This document shows positions 6,158 to 13,671 of a stretch of DNA of 15,418 nt, one piece after another. The notes under the pieces were generated by a model that worked only from the letters and a program-made list of their open reading frames with translations, did not search any database and was not told the DNA's origin. Positions within the stretch are counted from its first letter, which is position 1; each line of letters opens with the position of its first letter. Source of the stretch: Bacteroidales bacterium (GTDB lineage Bacteria > Bacteroidota > Bacteroidia > Bacteroidales > P3). The stretch covers positions 1 through 15,418 of the forward strand of contig DUQY01000076.1 of NCBI GenBank assembly GCA_012837565.1, given 5' to 3'. The translations under genes were made by a program, and so were the position numbers.

Positions 6158-6946
6158 ATGAAATCAAAAACGCTAACATCCTTATTGTCAAAGACAATTG
6201 TTATAATTTTAACTATCCTTATGACATCTTCTTGCACAAATGGCAAAAAAGAAGTTATATCTTACTACGAAAATGGTAATCCTAAGCTAGTTTACTACAT
6301 AAAAAAGGACGGTGAGATGAAATATAAGGTTGCTGAAAAGATGTATTATGAAAATGGCAAGCTTAAATATGAAGGAAATTTCGAAAATAATGAAAGAACA
6401 GGTAAATGGACTTATTATTTTGAAAATGGGAATAAGTTTTCCCAAGCTAATTACACAAACTCTAAGAGAGGAGAAGATATAGAAGTATATAAAGCTGATA
6501 AAACGAAGATTGTAGGGAAAATGGATAAGGTGGAGGAAGTAACTTTTTATCCTGATGGAGCTTTAGCTGCAATTAAAATAAAATACGATGGGTTTGAAAA
6601 GGAATATAAGTTTTTCCCTTCTTTCCAATTGTTAGAAGAAAGAAATACCAAAGGAAACCTATTGAATGGTGAGTCTTTATCCTTTTTTGAAAATGGAAAT
6701 ATAAACTCAATAAATTACTTCAAAGACGGAATGCAAGACAGTGTTTATGTTTTGTATTTTGAAAATGGTTCAACCCAAATTAAGGGAAGCTTTAAAATGG
6801 ATGAGAGAGTAGGGAAATGGGAATTTTTTAAAGAAGACGGAACCATAGATGGAGAAGAAGTATATTCAGATGATGGCTCAATAATTAAATCAAGGAGCAC
6901 AGGTATGCAGATGTTTGATAAAGACGGCAACGAAATCATTTTATAA
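6158..6946 (+). CDS. MORN-repeat (YwqK-like) lipoprotein
   Basis: This 262-residue lipoprotein has a signal peptide ending in TSSC (Cys26). The mature part is built from MORN_2-type repeats with the core [YF][YF]ENGN or close variants: YYENGNPKL, YYENGKLKYEG, YYFENGNKFSQ, FYPDGALAA, FFENGNINS, YFENGSTQIKG and FFKEDGT. Several are followed by the usual GKW turn (RTGKWTYY, RVGKWEFF). Such repeats fold as beta-hairpin arrays; YwqK/MORN_2 proteins in Bacteroidota are mostly of unknown role and the old 'antitoxin' label rests on weak evidence, so I do not use it. Surface or periplasmic location is expected from the lipid anchor. It is the first gene of the plus-strand run and the next starts 39 nt downstream. 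The start is supported by the signal peptide. Confidence 0.85.
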   Translation: MKSKTLTSLLSKTIVIILTILMTSSCTNGKKEVISYYENGNPKLVYYIKKDGEMKYKVAEKMYYENGKLKYEGNFENNERTGKWTYYFENGNKFSQANYTNSKRGEDIEVYKADKTKIVGKMDKVEEVTFYPDGALAAIKIKYDGFEKEYKFFPSFQLLEERNTKGNLLNGESLSFFENGNINSINYFKDGMQDSVYVLYFENGSTQIKGSFKMDERVGKWEFFKEDGTIDGEEVYSDDGSIIKSRSTGMQMFDKDGNEIIL

Positions 6947-6985
6947 AGTCCACAAATTATTTATTCACATTAAAAAATTAAGAAT

Positions 6986-7570
6986 ATGCGTAAACTATTA
7001 ACCATTACCTTAATGCTTATCATAACAACAACATGTTTGTTTTCACAAACTCTTGATAAGATTTCAATTGAAAAGAAGTCAAGCGAGGCTTCATTTTCCC
7101 TTAATAAAGAAAAGTATAAAGCATATTTTGGAATAACTAATGAGTCAAGAAGACCTAAGATACAATTTAGCGGCAAAACTAATTTCACCTATGATTCACA
7201 ATTTCAAGATGCTAAATTAGATTTTGAAATATTCTCAAATCCTAAGCTAAACTTCTCTTATCTAGTAATAAACACCTATTTCGGAATAACAATGGGGGCG
7301 GAAGTTTATTTAATAGACAAAGACTATCAGTTTATACCTCTAGGACATTTACCAGTAGGTGCCTATAATTGTATTGGAGATGAGAAAATGAATTATAATA
7401 GTATATTATCATATCTTTCAATATTCTACACAAAAGAAAAGACCTATTTTTCATTTGAAGTTCCCTTAATTGTGCTTAACCCTGGTCAGACTACCGAACA
7501 AATAGTAGAAAGTAATAAGATACATTATACCTTAGTAGATAGAAAACTTAAACGAAACCTTACAGAATAA
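6986..7570 (+). CDS. Exported protein of unknown function (194 aa)
   Basis: I do not recognise this family. The protein begins with a typical signal peptide (MRKLLTITLMLIITTTCLFSQ), with likely signal peptidase I cleavage near residue 20. Cys17 is not in a proper lipobox because the preceding residue is Thr. The mature 174 residues are rich in beta-prone aromatic stretches (FSYLVINTYFGITMGAEVYLID, YLSIFYTKEKTYFSFEVPLIVL) and carry no catalytic motif or repeat that I can see. It is expected in the periplasm or at the outer membrane. It follows the MORN lipoprotein by 39 nt and precedes the U32 gene by 6 nt, so it is probably part of the same transcript although its neighbours downstream are cytoplasmic RNA-modification genes. 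Confidence 0.75.
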   Translation: MRKLLTITLMLIITTTCLFSQTLDKISIEKKSSEASFSLNKEKYKAYFGITNESRRPKIQFSGKTNFTYDSQFQDAKLDFEIFSNPKLNFSYLVINTYFGITMGAEVYLIDKDYQFIPLGHLPVGAYNCIGDEKMNYNSILSYLSIFYTKEKTYFSFEVPLIVLNPGQTTEQIVESNKIHYTLVDRKLKRNLTE

Positions 7571-7576
7571 TTAAAA

Positions 7577-8821
7577 ATGAAATTTTCAGATATTGAAATA
7601 ATGTCACCCGTAGGCTCTTATGAATCATTGATGGGAGCAATACAAGGTGGTGCAGACTCTGTTTACTTTGGAGTTGGAGAATTGAATATGCGATCTCGAA
7701 GTGCAAGCAATTTTTCAATCGAAGACTTACGAAAGATTGTTGAAATTGCACAAGAGCATAACCTTAGAACCTATCTAACACTAAATACAATAATCTACGA
7801 CCAAGAACTAGATTATATGAGAGAGGTTATAGATGCAGCAAAAGAAAGTGGAGTAAGTGCAATAATAGCAGCTGACCTTGCGGTCATATCTTATGCAAGA
7901 GAAATCGGGGTGGAGGTGCATCTTTCAACCCAATGCAATATAACAAATATAGAGGCAGTTAAATTCTTTTCCCAGTTTGCAGACGTAATTGTAACAGCTC
8001 GTGAGTTATCCTTAGATAAGGTTAAAAGCATAACTGAGTATATAAAAGAAAACAATATCAAAGGACCATCAGGAAACCTACTTCAAATAGAATGTTTTGT
8101 TCATGGAGCTCTTTGTATGGCTGTTTCAGGCAAATGTTATATATCCTTAGATAACGCAAACAAGAGTGCAAATAGAGGTGCCTGCCTTCAATATTGTCGC
8201 CGCCCATATAAAGTAACCGATATGGACGGAGGGACAGAACTAGTTGTAGACAATAAGTATATAATGTCGCCAAAGGATTTGAAAACGCTTGACTTCTTAG
8301 ACAAACTACTAGATGCAGGAGTAAGGGTTTTGAAAATTGAGGGAAGAGGACGCTCTGCAGAATATGTGAAGACAGTAACAAGAGTATACAAGAAGGCAGT
8401 TAAAGCCTATTTTGATGGAGAGTTTACAGAGGAGAATAAGGCAATTTGGAATGAAGAGCTAAGAACTGTTTATAATAGAGATTTTTGGGATGGGTACTAC
8501 CTTGGACAAAGAATAGGAGAGTGGACAGAACAATACGGTTCCAGATCAACAAAGGTTAAAGAATTCATTGGGACCTGCACAAATTACTATAAAAATATAG
8601 GCATTGCGGAAATAAAACTTGAAACGGGGAGTTTATCTATTGGGGATGATATAATAATTCTTGGGCCTACCACAGGAGTTTATGAAGATACTATAAAAGA
8701 AATAAGGGTGGACTTAAAAGCAGTTGAGAAGTCGGTGAAAGGAGAAACGTTTTCAATCCCCACAACTGAAATTATCCGCCGAGGAGATAAATTATACAAA
8801 ATAAAAGATGCTGAAATTTAA
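7577..8821 (+). CDS. U32 family protein (TrhP/YegQ-like), putative tRNA U34 hydroxylation
   Basis: At 414 residues it has the U32 signature at 172-190, ECFVHGALCMAVSGKCYIS, supplying Cys173, Cys180 and Cys187. More cysteines follow in ACLQYC (203, 207), and the conserved SPKDL (231-235) and LKIEGRGRS (252-260) segments are present. Family members once called peptidases include E. coli TrhP (YegQ), needed with prephenate for 5-hydroxyuridine at tRNA position 34, and RlhA, which hydroxylates 23S rRNA C2501; the cysteines are thought to hold an iron-sulfur cluster. Full-length similarity along the 414 residues favours the TrhP/YegQ group, but RlhA-like activity cannot be excluded. The gene starts 6 nt after the exported protein and its end overlaps the PHP gene by 14 nt, implying translational coupling. 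A protease function is unlikely. Confidence 0.85.
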   Translation: MKFSDIEIMSPVGSYESLMGAIQGGADSVYFGVGELNMRSRSASNFSIEDLRKIVEIAQEHNLRTYLTLNTIIYDQELDYMREVIDAAKESGVSAIIAADLAVISYAREIGVEVHLSTQCNITNIEAVKFFSQFADVIVTARELSLDKVKSITEYIKENNIKGPSGNLLQIECFVHGALCMAVSGKCYISLDNANKSANRGACLQYCRRPYKVTDMDGGTELVVDNKYIMSPKDLKTLDFLDKLLDAGVRVLKIEGRGRSAEYVKTVTRVYKKAVKAYFDGEFTEENKAIWNEELRTVYNRDFWDGYYLGQRIGEWTEQYGSRSTKVKEFIGTCTNYYKNIGIAEIKLETGSLSIGDDIIILGPTTGVYEDTIKEIRVDLKAVEKSVKGETFSIPTTEIIRRGDKLYKIKDAEI

Positions 8822-9641
8822 TTACCATAACCATTCCACATATTGCGACGGCAAGAGTTCCCTTGAAGAAATGACCCTTTCGGCAATTGAGAAAGGACTT
8901 AGCTATTATGGGTTCTCTGCTCATAGCCCTGTTCCTTTTGATAACGATTTTGCTTTACAATATTCAGAATTACAAAACTACTTAGACCAAACCAGACGAC
9001 TTAAAACAAAATACCAAGACAAGATAAAGCTATTTACATCAATGGAATTCGATTATATTCCTAAGCTCTCTGAAGATATAAGAGAAAGAGCAGAGGAGTA
9101 TAATTTAGATTATATTATTTCATCTGTTCACTTAGTTAATTCCGAAAATGGATTATGGTTTATTGATGGCTCAAAACAAGAAAGCTATGATAAAGGTCTA
9201 AGAGAATATTTTGGAGGTGATATTAGAAAAGCAGTAAAAGCATTCTATGACCAAACAAATGAAATGATAACGAAAGTTAAACCTAATATTGTAGGACATT
9301 TCGATAAGGTTAAGATGCATAATAAGGATAGATACTTCAAGGAAGACGAGACTTGGTATAGGGATTTGGTAATACAGACCATCGACCTTATGAAAGAAGA
9401 AGACCTAATCTGTGAAGTAAATGCAAGAGGCCTATATAAGGGTCGATCAAACGACTATTTCCCACAAACCTCTTGGGTGAAAGAACTTGCCAAAAGAAAT
9501 GTAAAAGTAACCATATCCTCCGATTCACATAAGGCAGATGAGGTTGATATGCTTTTTGCAGATTGTTGGGATCATCTAAAAGCTTGTGGACATAAGGAAG
9601 TATGGTATTTTGATGATCAGTGGAAACCTATATCTCTATAA
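8808..9641 (+). CDS. PHP-domain phosphatase, histidinol-phosphatase-like
   Basis: This 277-residue PHP protein has the metal ligands in order: HNHSTYCDG (His7, His9, Asp14), FSAHSP (His39), MEFDY (Glu80), SSVHLV (His108), GHFDKV (His164) and SSDSH (Asp239, His241). The pattern is that of HisK/HisJ-type histidinol-phosphatases, which use three metals to hydrolyse histidinol phosphate. No histidine-biosynthesis gene is nearby, and many Bacteroidota use the HAD-type bifunctional HisB instead, so another phosphomonoester may be the substrate. The start overlaps the U32 coding end by 14 nt, and its stop TAA shares one base with the mnmD start (TAATG, 9639-9643), so the three genes are translationally coupled. 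The family call is firm and the substrate open. Confidence 0.85.
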   Translation: MLKFNYHNHSTYCDGKSSLEEMTLSAIEKGLSYYGFSAHSPVPFDNDFALQYSELQNYLDQTRRLKTKYQDKIKLFTSMEFDYIPKLSEDIRERAEEYNLDYIISSVHLVNSENGLWFIDGSKQESYDKGLREYFGGDIRKAVKAFYDQTNEMITKVKPNIVGHFDKVKMHNKDRYFKEDETWYRDLVIQTIDLMKEEDLICEVNARGLYKGRSNDYFPQTSWVKELAKRNVKVTISSDSHKADEVDMLFADCWDHLKACGHKEVWYFDDQWKPISL

Positions 9642-10315
9642 TGGAAGAAATAGAAAATCAAATTGAGATTCTAATAACAGAGGACGGTTCATCGAGCCTA
9701 AGAAGAAAAGATTTGCAAGAAGGATATCACTCAACCTTTGGGGCAATTGCAGAAAGCAGACATATATTTATTGAAGCAGGTCTAAGAAAGGTTGGGAAGC
9801 TTCCAGAGATTAATATTTTGGAAATAGGATTTGGGACAGGGCTCAATGCAATTCTAACAATAGAATTTGCCAACAAAGAAAACCAATCGATCAATTACCA
9901 GACAATAGAGAAATATCCCCTTAAAAAAGATATAATATCTCAGCTTAATTATGGTGAAATACTTCATTTAGAAGAAGAGTTTGATAAAATGCATAAGTTT
10001 TCGTGGAATGAAACCAATGAATTAAACCCATATTTCACCATTCACAAGATAGATAAGCCAGCAGAAGAGATTGTCTACCCAAAAGACTTCTTTCATTTAA
10101 TTTATTTCGATGCCTTTGCGCCACAGTTTGAAGAAAAACTTTGGAGAAAAGAAGTATTCGAAAACCTATTCTTATCCCTAAAAAAAGGAGGTATCTTAGT
10201 AACCTATTGTTGTAAGGGCGAAGTGAAAAGAATGCTTAAATCATCAGGCTTTGATATAGAAAAGCTTCCTGGACCCAAAGGAAAAAGAGAAATTCTTAGG
10301 GCAATAAAGAGCTAA
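9641..10315 (+). CDS. mnmD: tRNA 5-aminomethyl-2-thiouridine methyltransferase MnmD
   Basis: This is a 224-residue stand-alone SAM-dependent methyltransferase equivalent to the MnmC2 domain, which converts nm5s2U34 to mnm5s2U34 in tRNAs such as Glu, Lys and Gln. Visible features are EGYHSTFGAIAESRHIFIEAGL (28-49, conserved family N-terminus), SAM-binding motif ILEIGFGTGLNA (59-70), DAFAPQ (157-162), GGILVTYCCKGEVKRML (183-200) and the C-terminal GPKGKREILRA. There is no MnmC1 oxidase domain, as in other stand-alone MnmD proteins. I chose ATG 9641 over an in-frame ATG at 9620 because it gives the TAATG junction with the preceding gene and the earlier start adds only seven non-conserved residues. 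It is the last gene of the plus-strand run; no classical terminator follows, but a palindrome array does. Confidence 0.92.
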   Translation: MEEIENQIEILITEDGSSSLRRKDLQEGYHSTFGAIAESRHIFIEAGLRKVGKLPEINILEIGFGTGLNAILTIEFANKENQSINYQTIEKYPLKKDIISQLNYGEILHLEEEFDKMHKFSWNETNELNPYFTIHKIDKPAEEIVYPKDFFHLIYFDAFAPQFEEKLWRKEVFENLFLSLKKGGILVTYCCKGEVKRMLKSSGFDIEKLPGPKGKREILRAIKS

Positions 10316-10357
10316 ATACTTATAATAACTTCCTGAATCTTCATTTTCGTAATCCTC

Positions 10358-10414
10358 CATTGCCAATGGAGAGGGTATTCATTGCCAATGAAGGATTGCT
10401 CTATTGGCAATGAA
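10358..10414. repeat. Three 22-bp units with palindromic core CATTGCCAATG
   Basis: CATTGCCAATG occurs at 10358-10368 and 10380-10390, and its inverse TATTGGCAATG at 10402-10412, with centres at 10363, 10385 and 10407: a period of exactly 22 bp. The core is a palindrome around one central base, and the 11-bp spacers differ. Copies two and three also form a perfect 12-bp inverted repeat (10378-10389 with 10403-10414, 13-nt loop), so the RNA could fold into a hairpin between the converging mnmD and proS genes; no T run follows. Confidence 0.85.
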
Positions 10415-10480
10415 CGCTCATCGAATCAAATAAATAAATAATTAAAAGCCTAATATAAATTATTATTCCTTAGTTTTATT

Positions 10481-11953
10481 TTAATATGCTCTTGCGAAAA
10501 CTACTCTTTTGTTTGAAGGCTGACCGCTAAATATACATTTACCTTCTTCTTCTTTTGCATTTAGTGGTACGCAGCGAATGGTTGCTTTGGTAATCTCCTT
10601 TATCTTTTCTTCTGTTTCAGGAGTGCCATCCCAATGACATGAAAGGAATCCTCCTTTTTCAATTTCCACTAAGAATTCTTCCCATGTATCGACCTCTCTT
10701 GTGCTGTTTTCTCTAAATGCAAGGGCTTTATTATATAGGTTTACTTGAATATCTTCTAATAGTTTTTCTATCTTATCAGTCAAACCCTCAATTGGCAAAG
10801 TTTCCTTGGTTAAGTTATCTCTTCTTGCAATCTCAACTAATCCTTGTTCAAGATCTCTTGCTCCTAAGGTTATCCTTATAGGCACTCCTTTAAACTCATA
10901 TTCGTTGAATTTCCAACCTGGTTTATACGCATCCCTATTATCGTATTTTACTGATATTCCTTTGGTTTTTAGTTCAGCACATAGCTTTTCTGCTTCCTTA
11001 TCAACCATTGCTTTTTGCTCTTCTCCCTTCGAAATAGGGATAATAACAACTTGTATTGGTGCAAGATTTGGAGGAAGAACTAAACCCTCATCATCGGAAT
11101 GGGTCATTATTAAAGCTCCCATTAGCCTTGTTGAAACTCCCCATGAGGTTGCCCAAACATATTCTAATTTATTTTCTTTTGAAAGGAACTTAACATCGAA
11201 AGCCTTTGCAAAGTTTTGTCCTAAGAAATGGGATGTACCTGCTTGAAGTGCCTTCCCATCTTGCATAAGTGCCTCAATACAATAAGTATCTAATGCTCCT
11301 GCAAATCGTTCGTTAGGTGATTTATATCCTTTTAGCACTGGCATTGCCATAAACTTCTCTGCAAAATATGCATATACTTCTAACATTTTCTTTGTTTCAA
11401 TAACTGCTTCTTCCAGTGTTTCGTGAGCTGTATGTCCTTCTTGCCAAAGGAACTCAGTTGTGCGAAGAAACATTCTTGTTCTCATTTCCCAACGAACAAC
11501 ATTTGCCCATTGGTTGCAAAGAATTGGAAGGTCACGATATGATTTTATCCATCCTCTATAAGTATCCCAAATGATTGTTTCACTCGTTGGTCTAACAATT
11601 AATTCTTCTTCGAGTTTAGCATCTGGATCTGGTTCAAGACCTGTCCCATCAGCCTTTGCTCTTAGGCGGTGATGAGTTACAACGGCACATTCTTTTGCAA
11701 AGCCCTCAACATGTTCTGCTTCCTTTTCAAAATAGGATTTAGGGATAAAAAGAGGGAAGTAAGCGTTTTGATGACCTGTTTCTATAAACATATCGTCTAA
11801 TGCTTTTTGCATTTTTTCCCAAATTGCATAACCATAAGGTTTGATTACCATACAACCTCTAACTGCAGAATTTTCAGCCAAATCAGCCCTAACTACAAGT
11901 TCATTATACCATTCAGAATAGTTATCAGCACGTGTTACAAAATCTTTTGCCAT
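10481..11953 (-). CDS. proS: Prolyl-tRNA synthetase, archaeal/eukaryotic type
   Basis: At 490 residues this is the class II ProRS form without the editing insertion of the long E. coli type. Key segments are the proline/ATP-pocket RPTSE (121-125), motif 2 around RWEMRTRMFLRTTEFLWQEGHT (154-175), GTSHFLGQNF (239-248), motif 3 GVSTRLMGALIM (272-283), an anticodon-binding domain (about 297-400) containing PIQVVIIPI and GVPIRITLGARDLE, and a C-terminal domain ending ARAY. The C-terminal zinc-type site is incomplete: Cys439, Cys461 and Cys473 are there, but Ser476 stands where the fourth cysteine is usual, so zinc may be absent. It charges tRNA-Pro in the cytoplasm. It is monocistronic, with its own promoter, convergent with mnmD and divergent from the lipoprotein gene at 12137. 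The start MAKDFVTRADNYSEWY matches the family. Confidence 0.97.
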   Translation of the reverse strand: MAKDFVTRADNYSEWYNELVVRADLAENSAVRGCMVIKPYGYAIWEKMQKALDDMFIETGHQNAYFPLFIPKSYFEKEAEHVEGFAKECAVVTHHRLRAKADGTGLEPDPDAKLEEELIVRPTSETIIWDTYRGWIKSYRDLPILCNQWANVVRWEMRTRMFLRTTEFLWQEGHTAHETLEEAVIETKKMLEVYAYFAEKFMAMPVLKGYKSPNERFAGALDTYCIEALMQDGKALQAGTSHFLGQNFAKAFDVKFLSKENKLEYVWATSWGVSTRLMGALIMTHSDDEGLVLPPNLAPIQVVIIPISKGEEQKAMVDKEAEKLCAELKTKGISVKYDNRDAYKPGWKFNEYEFKGVPIRITLGARDLEQGLVEIARRDNLTKETLPIEGLTDKIEKLLEDIQVNLYNKALAFRENSTREVDTWEEFLVEIEKGGFLSCHWDGTPETEEKIKEITKATIRCVPLNAKEEEGKCIFSGQPSNKRVVFARAY

Positions 11954-11993
11954 TATATTTATTAGTTTTGTATTTGATTATTTATTAGATTTG

Positions 11994-12024
11994 CAAAGAT
12001 ACAAATAATAATAACTGACTAAAA
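11994..12024 (-). promoter_or_regulatory. Promoter of proS
   Basis: On the minus strand TATCTTTG (11994-12001) is a perfect TAnnTTTG -7 box, 41 nt before the proS start codon. The -33 region at about 12022-12024 is T-rich (TTT) without a full TTTG. A plus-strand TAGATTTG (11986-11993) abuts it face to face; it lacks a -33 element at proper distance and lies far from the next plus-strand gene, so it may be chance. Confidence 0.6.
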
Positions 12025-12136
12025 ATAATTATGATATACGGAGATTTATTATTCGTTAAGGATGGTTTGGCATAAATCTTGCTATATTTTAATTGCAGGA
12101 ACTAAAAAAGATTAGAAACAAATAAAACATATAGAT

Positions 12137-13615
12137 ATGAAAACACTAAAAATCAGTTTTTTTGCCATTGCAATAACAACTATCTTCTCTCTGAGTAGTT
12201 GTTCTTTGCAGTCGGGGATGCAAGGCTTCGACGACATTTATTATAATCCTAAGGATGTTGAGCAATATCAAGAAGTAGAGAAAATGACAACTCGTTCTTC
12301 AAATTATGATATTGATAAACAAAAAAACTATGCCGATAATTCAAGGACATATAACGAAAGATTAAGAACACAAAACAGTTCAGAAAGCAATCAAACTCAA
12401 AACAATCAAGAGAGTAATTATTATAATGAATCCCAAGACTCATTAAATTATAATAACTCTCAACAAGAAAGTTATTCCGATGATTCTTATCTTAATTATG
12501 ATGAAGATGATTACTACGATTATGCATATTCTGCACGTATTCGCCGCTTTCATAGCCCTTATATTTGGTCAAGTTATTATGATGACTTCTATACCAACCT
12601 TTATTGGTACAACTATAACCCAATGTCTTGGGGAACAAGCATCTATTTAGGATATAGCTGGTGGTACCCTTCTTACTATCATCATAGTCCACATTATTGG
12701 GCATATAATAGCTGGGGATACAGTCCTTGGGGATTTGGATACAACCATTGGGGATATAATCCTTATTATTATGGCTGGGGATATTCACCTTACAATAATA
12801 TATGCTATTATAACCAAAGCGACCGAAACTCAAATTTCTACAGAACAAGATCTTCTTTCGACCCAAATAATGGTGCAGGACAAAGAAGTGGAGGTTTAAG
12901 AACAGGAAATTTATCAAGTAAAACAGGAGGGAAATCATTCGGAGAACGATATAATAGTAGGAATGGTAGCATTTCAACCAACCGCACCATTAATGCAAAT
13001 CAATTAAATAGAACAAGAAGCAATGATAACACAAATAATAGAACTCTTGCTAATCAAAGACTAAACAGCAGAGGAGATAATAATGCTCGAAGTTTAGATC
13101 AAAAGAAGAATCCGAATAACACTACAAATAATAGATTCAACAAACCAGAAAGAACTCAAACTACAGAGCGTAGTGATGTAAACAGACAAGTAAATCCTAA
13201 TAATAACAGACAAGTTAATCAAAATACAAGTAGCCGTAGGATTGATAACACAAACACAAATACTAACCGTAATTCAAGAACCTATAACCCACCTGCATCA
13301 CGTCAGCCTAGAACCAATAATGAGTTTAGAACTAACACAAGACAAAACACAAGGACAAATGTAAACACTCCAATAAATACTAGAACTAATAATTCTTACA
13401 GAAACACAAACTCTAATCCTACAAGACAAAATGTTAGCCCTACAAGAACCAATACTCCTACAAGAACATACAATAATACTAGTACGCCAGCACGTTCTTC
13501 ATCTGTTAAGTCTTCTTCAAGCAGTAGCAGTTCTCGTTCAACAGGAACTTCTTCTGGAAGCCGTTCAGGTGGAAGTAGCTCTGGTGGATCACGTTCAGGA
13601 GGAGGAAGAAGATAA
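12137..13615 (+). CDS. Low-complexity lipoprotein (Tyr/Trp-rich core, Asn/Arg/Thr-rich tail)
   Basis: This 492-residue protein has a lipoprotein signal peptide ending LSSC (Cys22). Four compositional zones follow: a polar, acidic Asn/Gln/Tyr-rich zone (about 30-125); a Tyr/Trp/Gly/Pro zone (about 126-225) with repeated units such as WGYSPWG, WGYNPYY and WGYSPY; a long basic Asn/Thr/Arg zone (about 230-455) with few hydrophobic residues; and a Ser/Gly/Arg C-terminus with a run of serines, ending GGGRR. No enzymatic domain is visible. Similar low-complexity prolipoproteins occur in Bacteroidota, but I cannot name a function; an extended or surface-associated protein is plausible. A TATATTTT element at 12083-12090 could be its -7 box but lacks a -33 box. 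The OmpP1-like gene starts 56 nt downstream, possibly in the same transcript. Its composition is unlike all its neighbours. Confidence 0.8.
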   Translation: MKTLKISFFAIAITTIFSLSSCSLQSGMQGFDDIYYNPKDVEQYQEVEKMTTRSSNYDIDKQKNYADNSRTYNERLRTQNSSESNQTQNNQESNYYNESQDSLNYNNSQQESYSDDSYLNYDEDDYYDYAYSARIRRFHSPYIWSSYYDDFYTNLYWYNYNPMSWGTSIYLGYSWWYPSYYHHSPHYWAYNSWGYSPWGFGYNHWGYNPYYYGWGYSPYNNICYYNQSDRNSNFYRTRSSFDPNNGAGQRSGGLRTGNLSSKTGGKSFGERYNSRNGSISTNRTINANQLNRTRSNDNTNNRTLANQRLNSRGDNNARSLDQKKNPNNTTNNRFNKPERTQTTERSDVNRQVNPNNNRQVNQNTSSRRIDNTNTNTNRNSRTYNPPASRQPRTNNEFRTNTRQNTRTNVNTPINTRTNNSYRNTNSNPTRQNVSPTRTNTPTRTYNNTSTPARSSSVKSSSSSSSSRSTGTSSGSRSGGSSSGGSRSGGGRR

Positions 13616-13671
13616 TTCAAAATTAATAACAACATATTTTAGATAAGTAATCAAACAAAAAAACAGAAAAT

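Noticed and set aside
6097..6279. 60-codon plus-strand frame overlapping the MORN lipoprotein start
   Set aside because: It lies in another frame across the promoter and the signal peptide of a well-supported gene and has no features of its own.
9620..9640. Earlier in-frame start for mnmD giving a 231-aa protein
   Set aside because: The extra seven residues lie inside the PHP coding end and are not conserved-looking; ATG 9641 forms a TAATG coupling junction.
11986..11993. Plus-strand TAGATTTG as a promoter for the gene at 12137
   Set aside because: It would give a leader of about 140 nt, has no -33 box at correct spacing, and directly abuts the opposing proS -7 box; probably a by-product of the local symmetry.
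13396..13635. Leu/Glu/Pro-rich frames opposite the 3' end of the low-complexity lipoprotein
   Set aside because: They are shadows produced by the repetitive Ser/Gly/Arg/Thr codons of the real gene.
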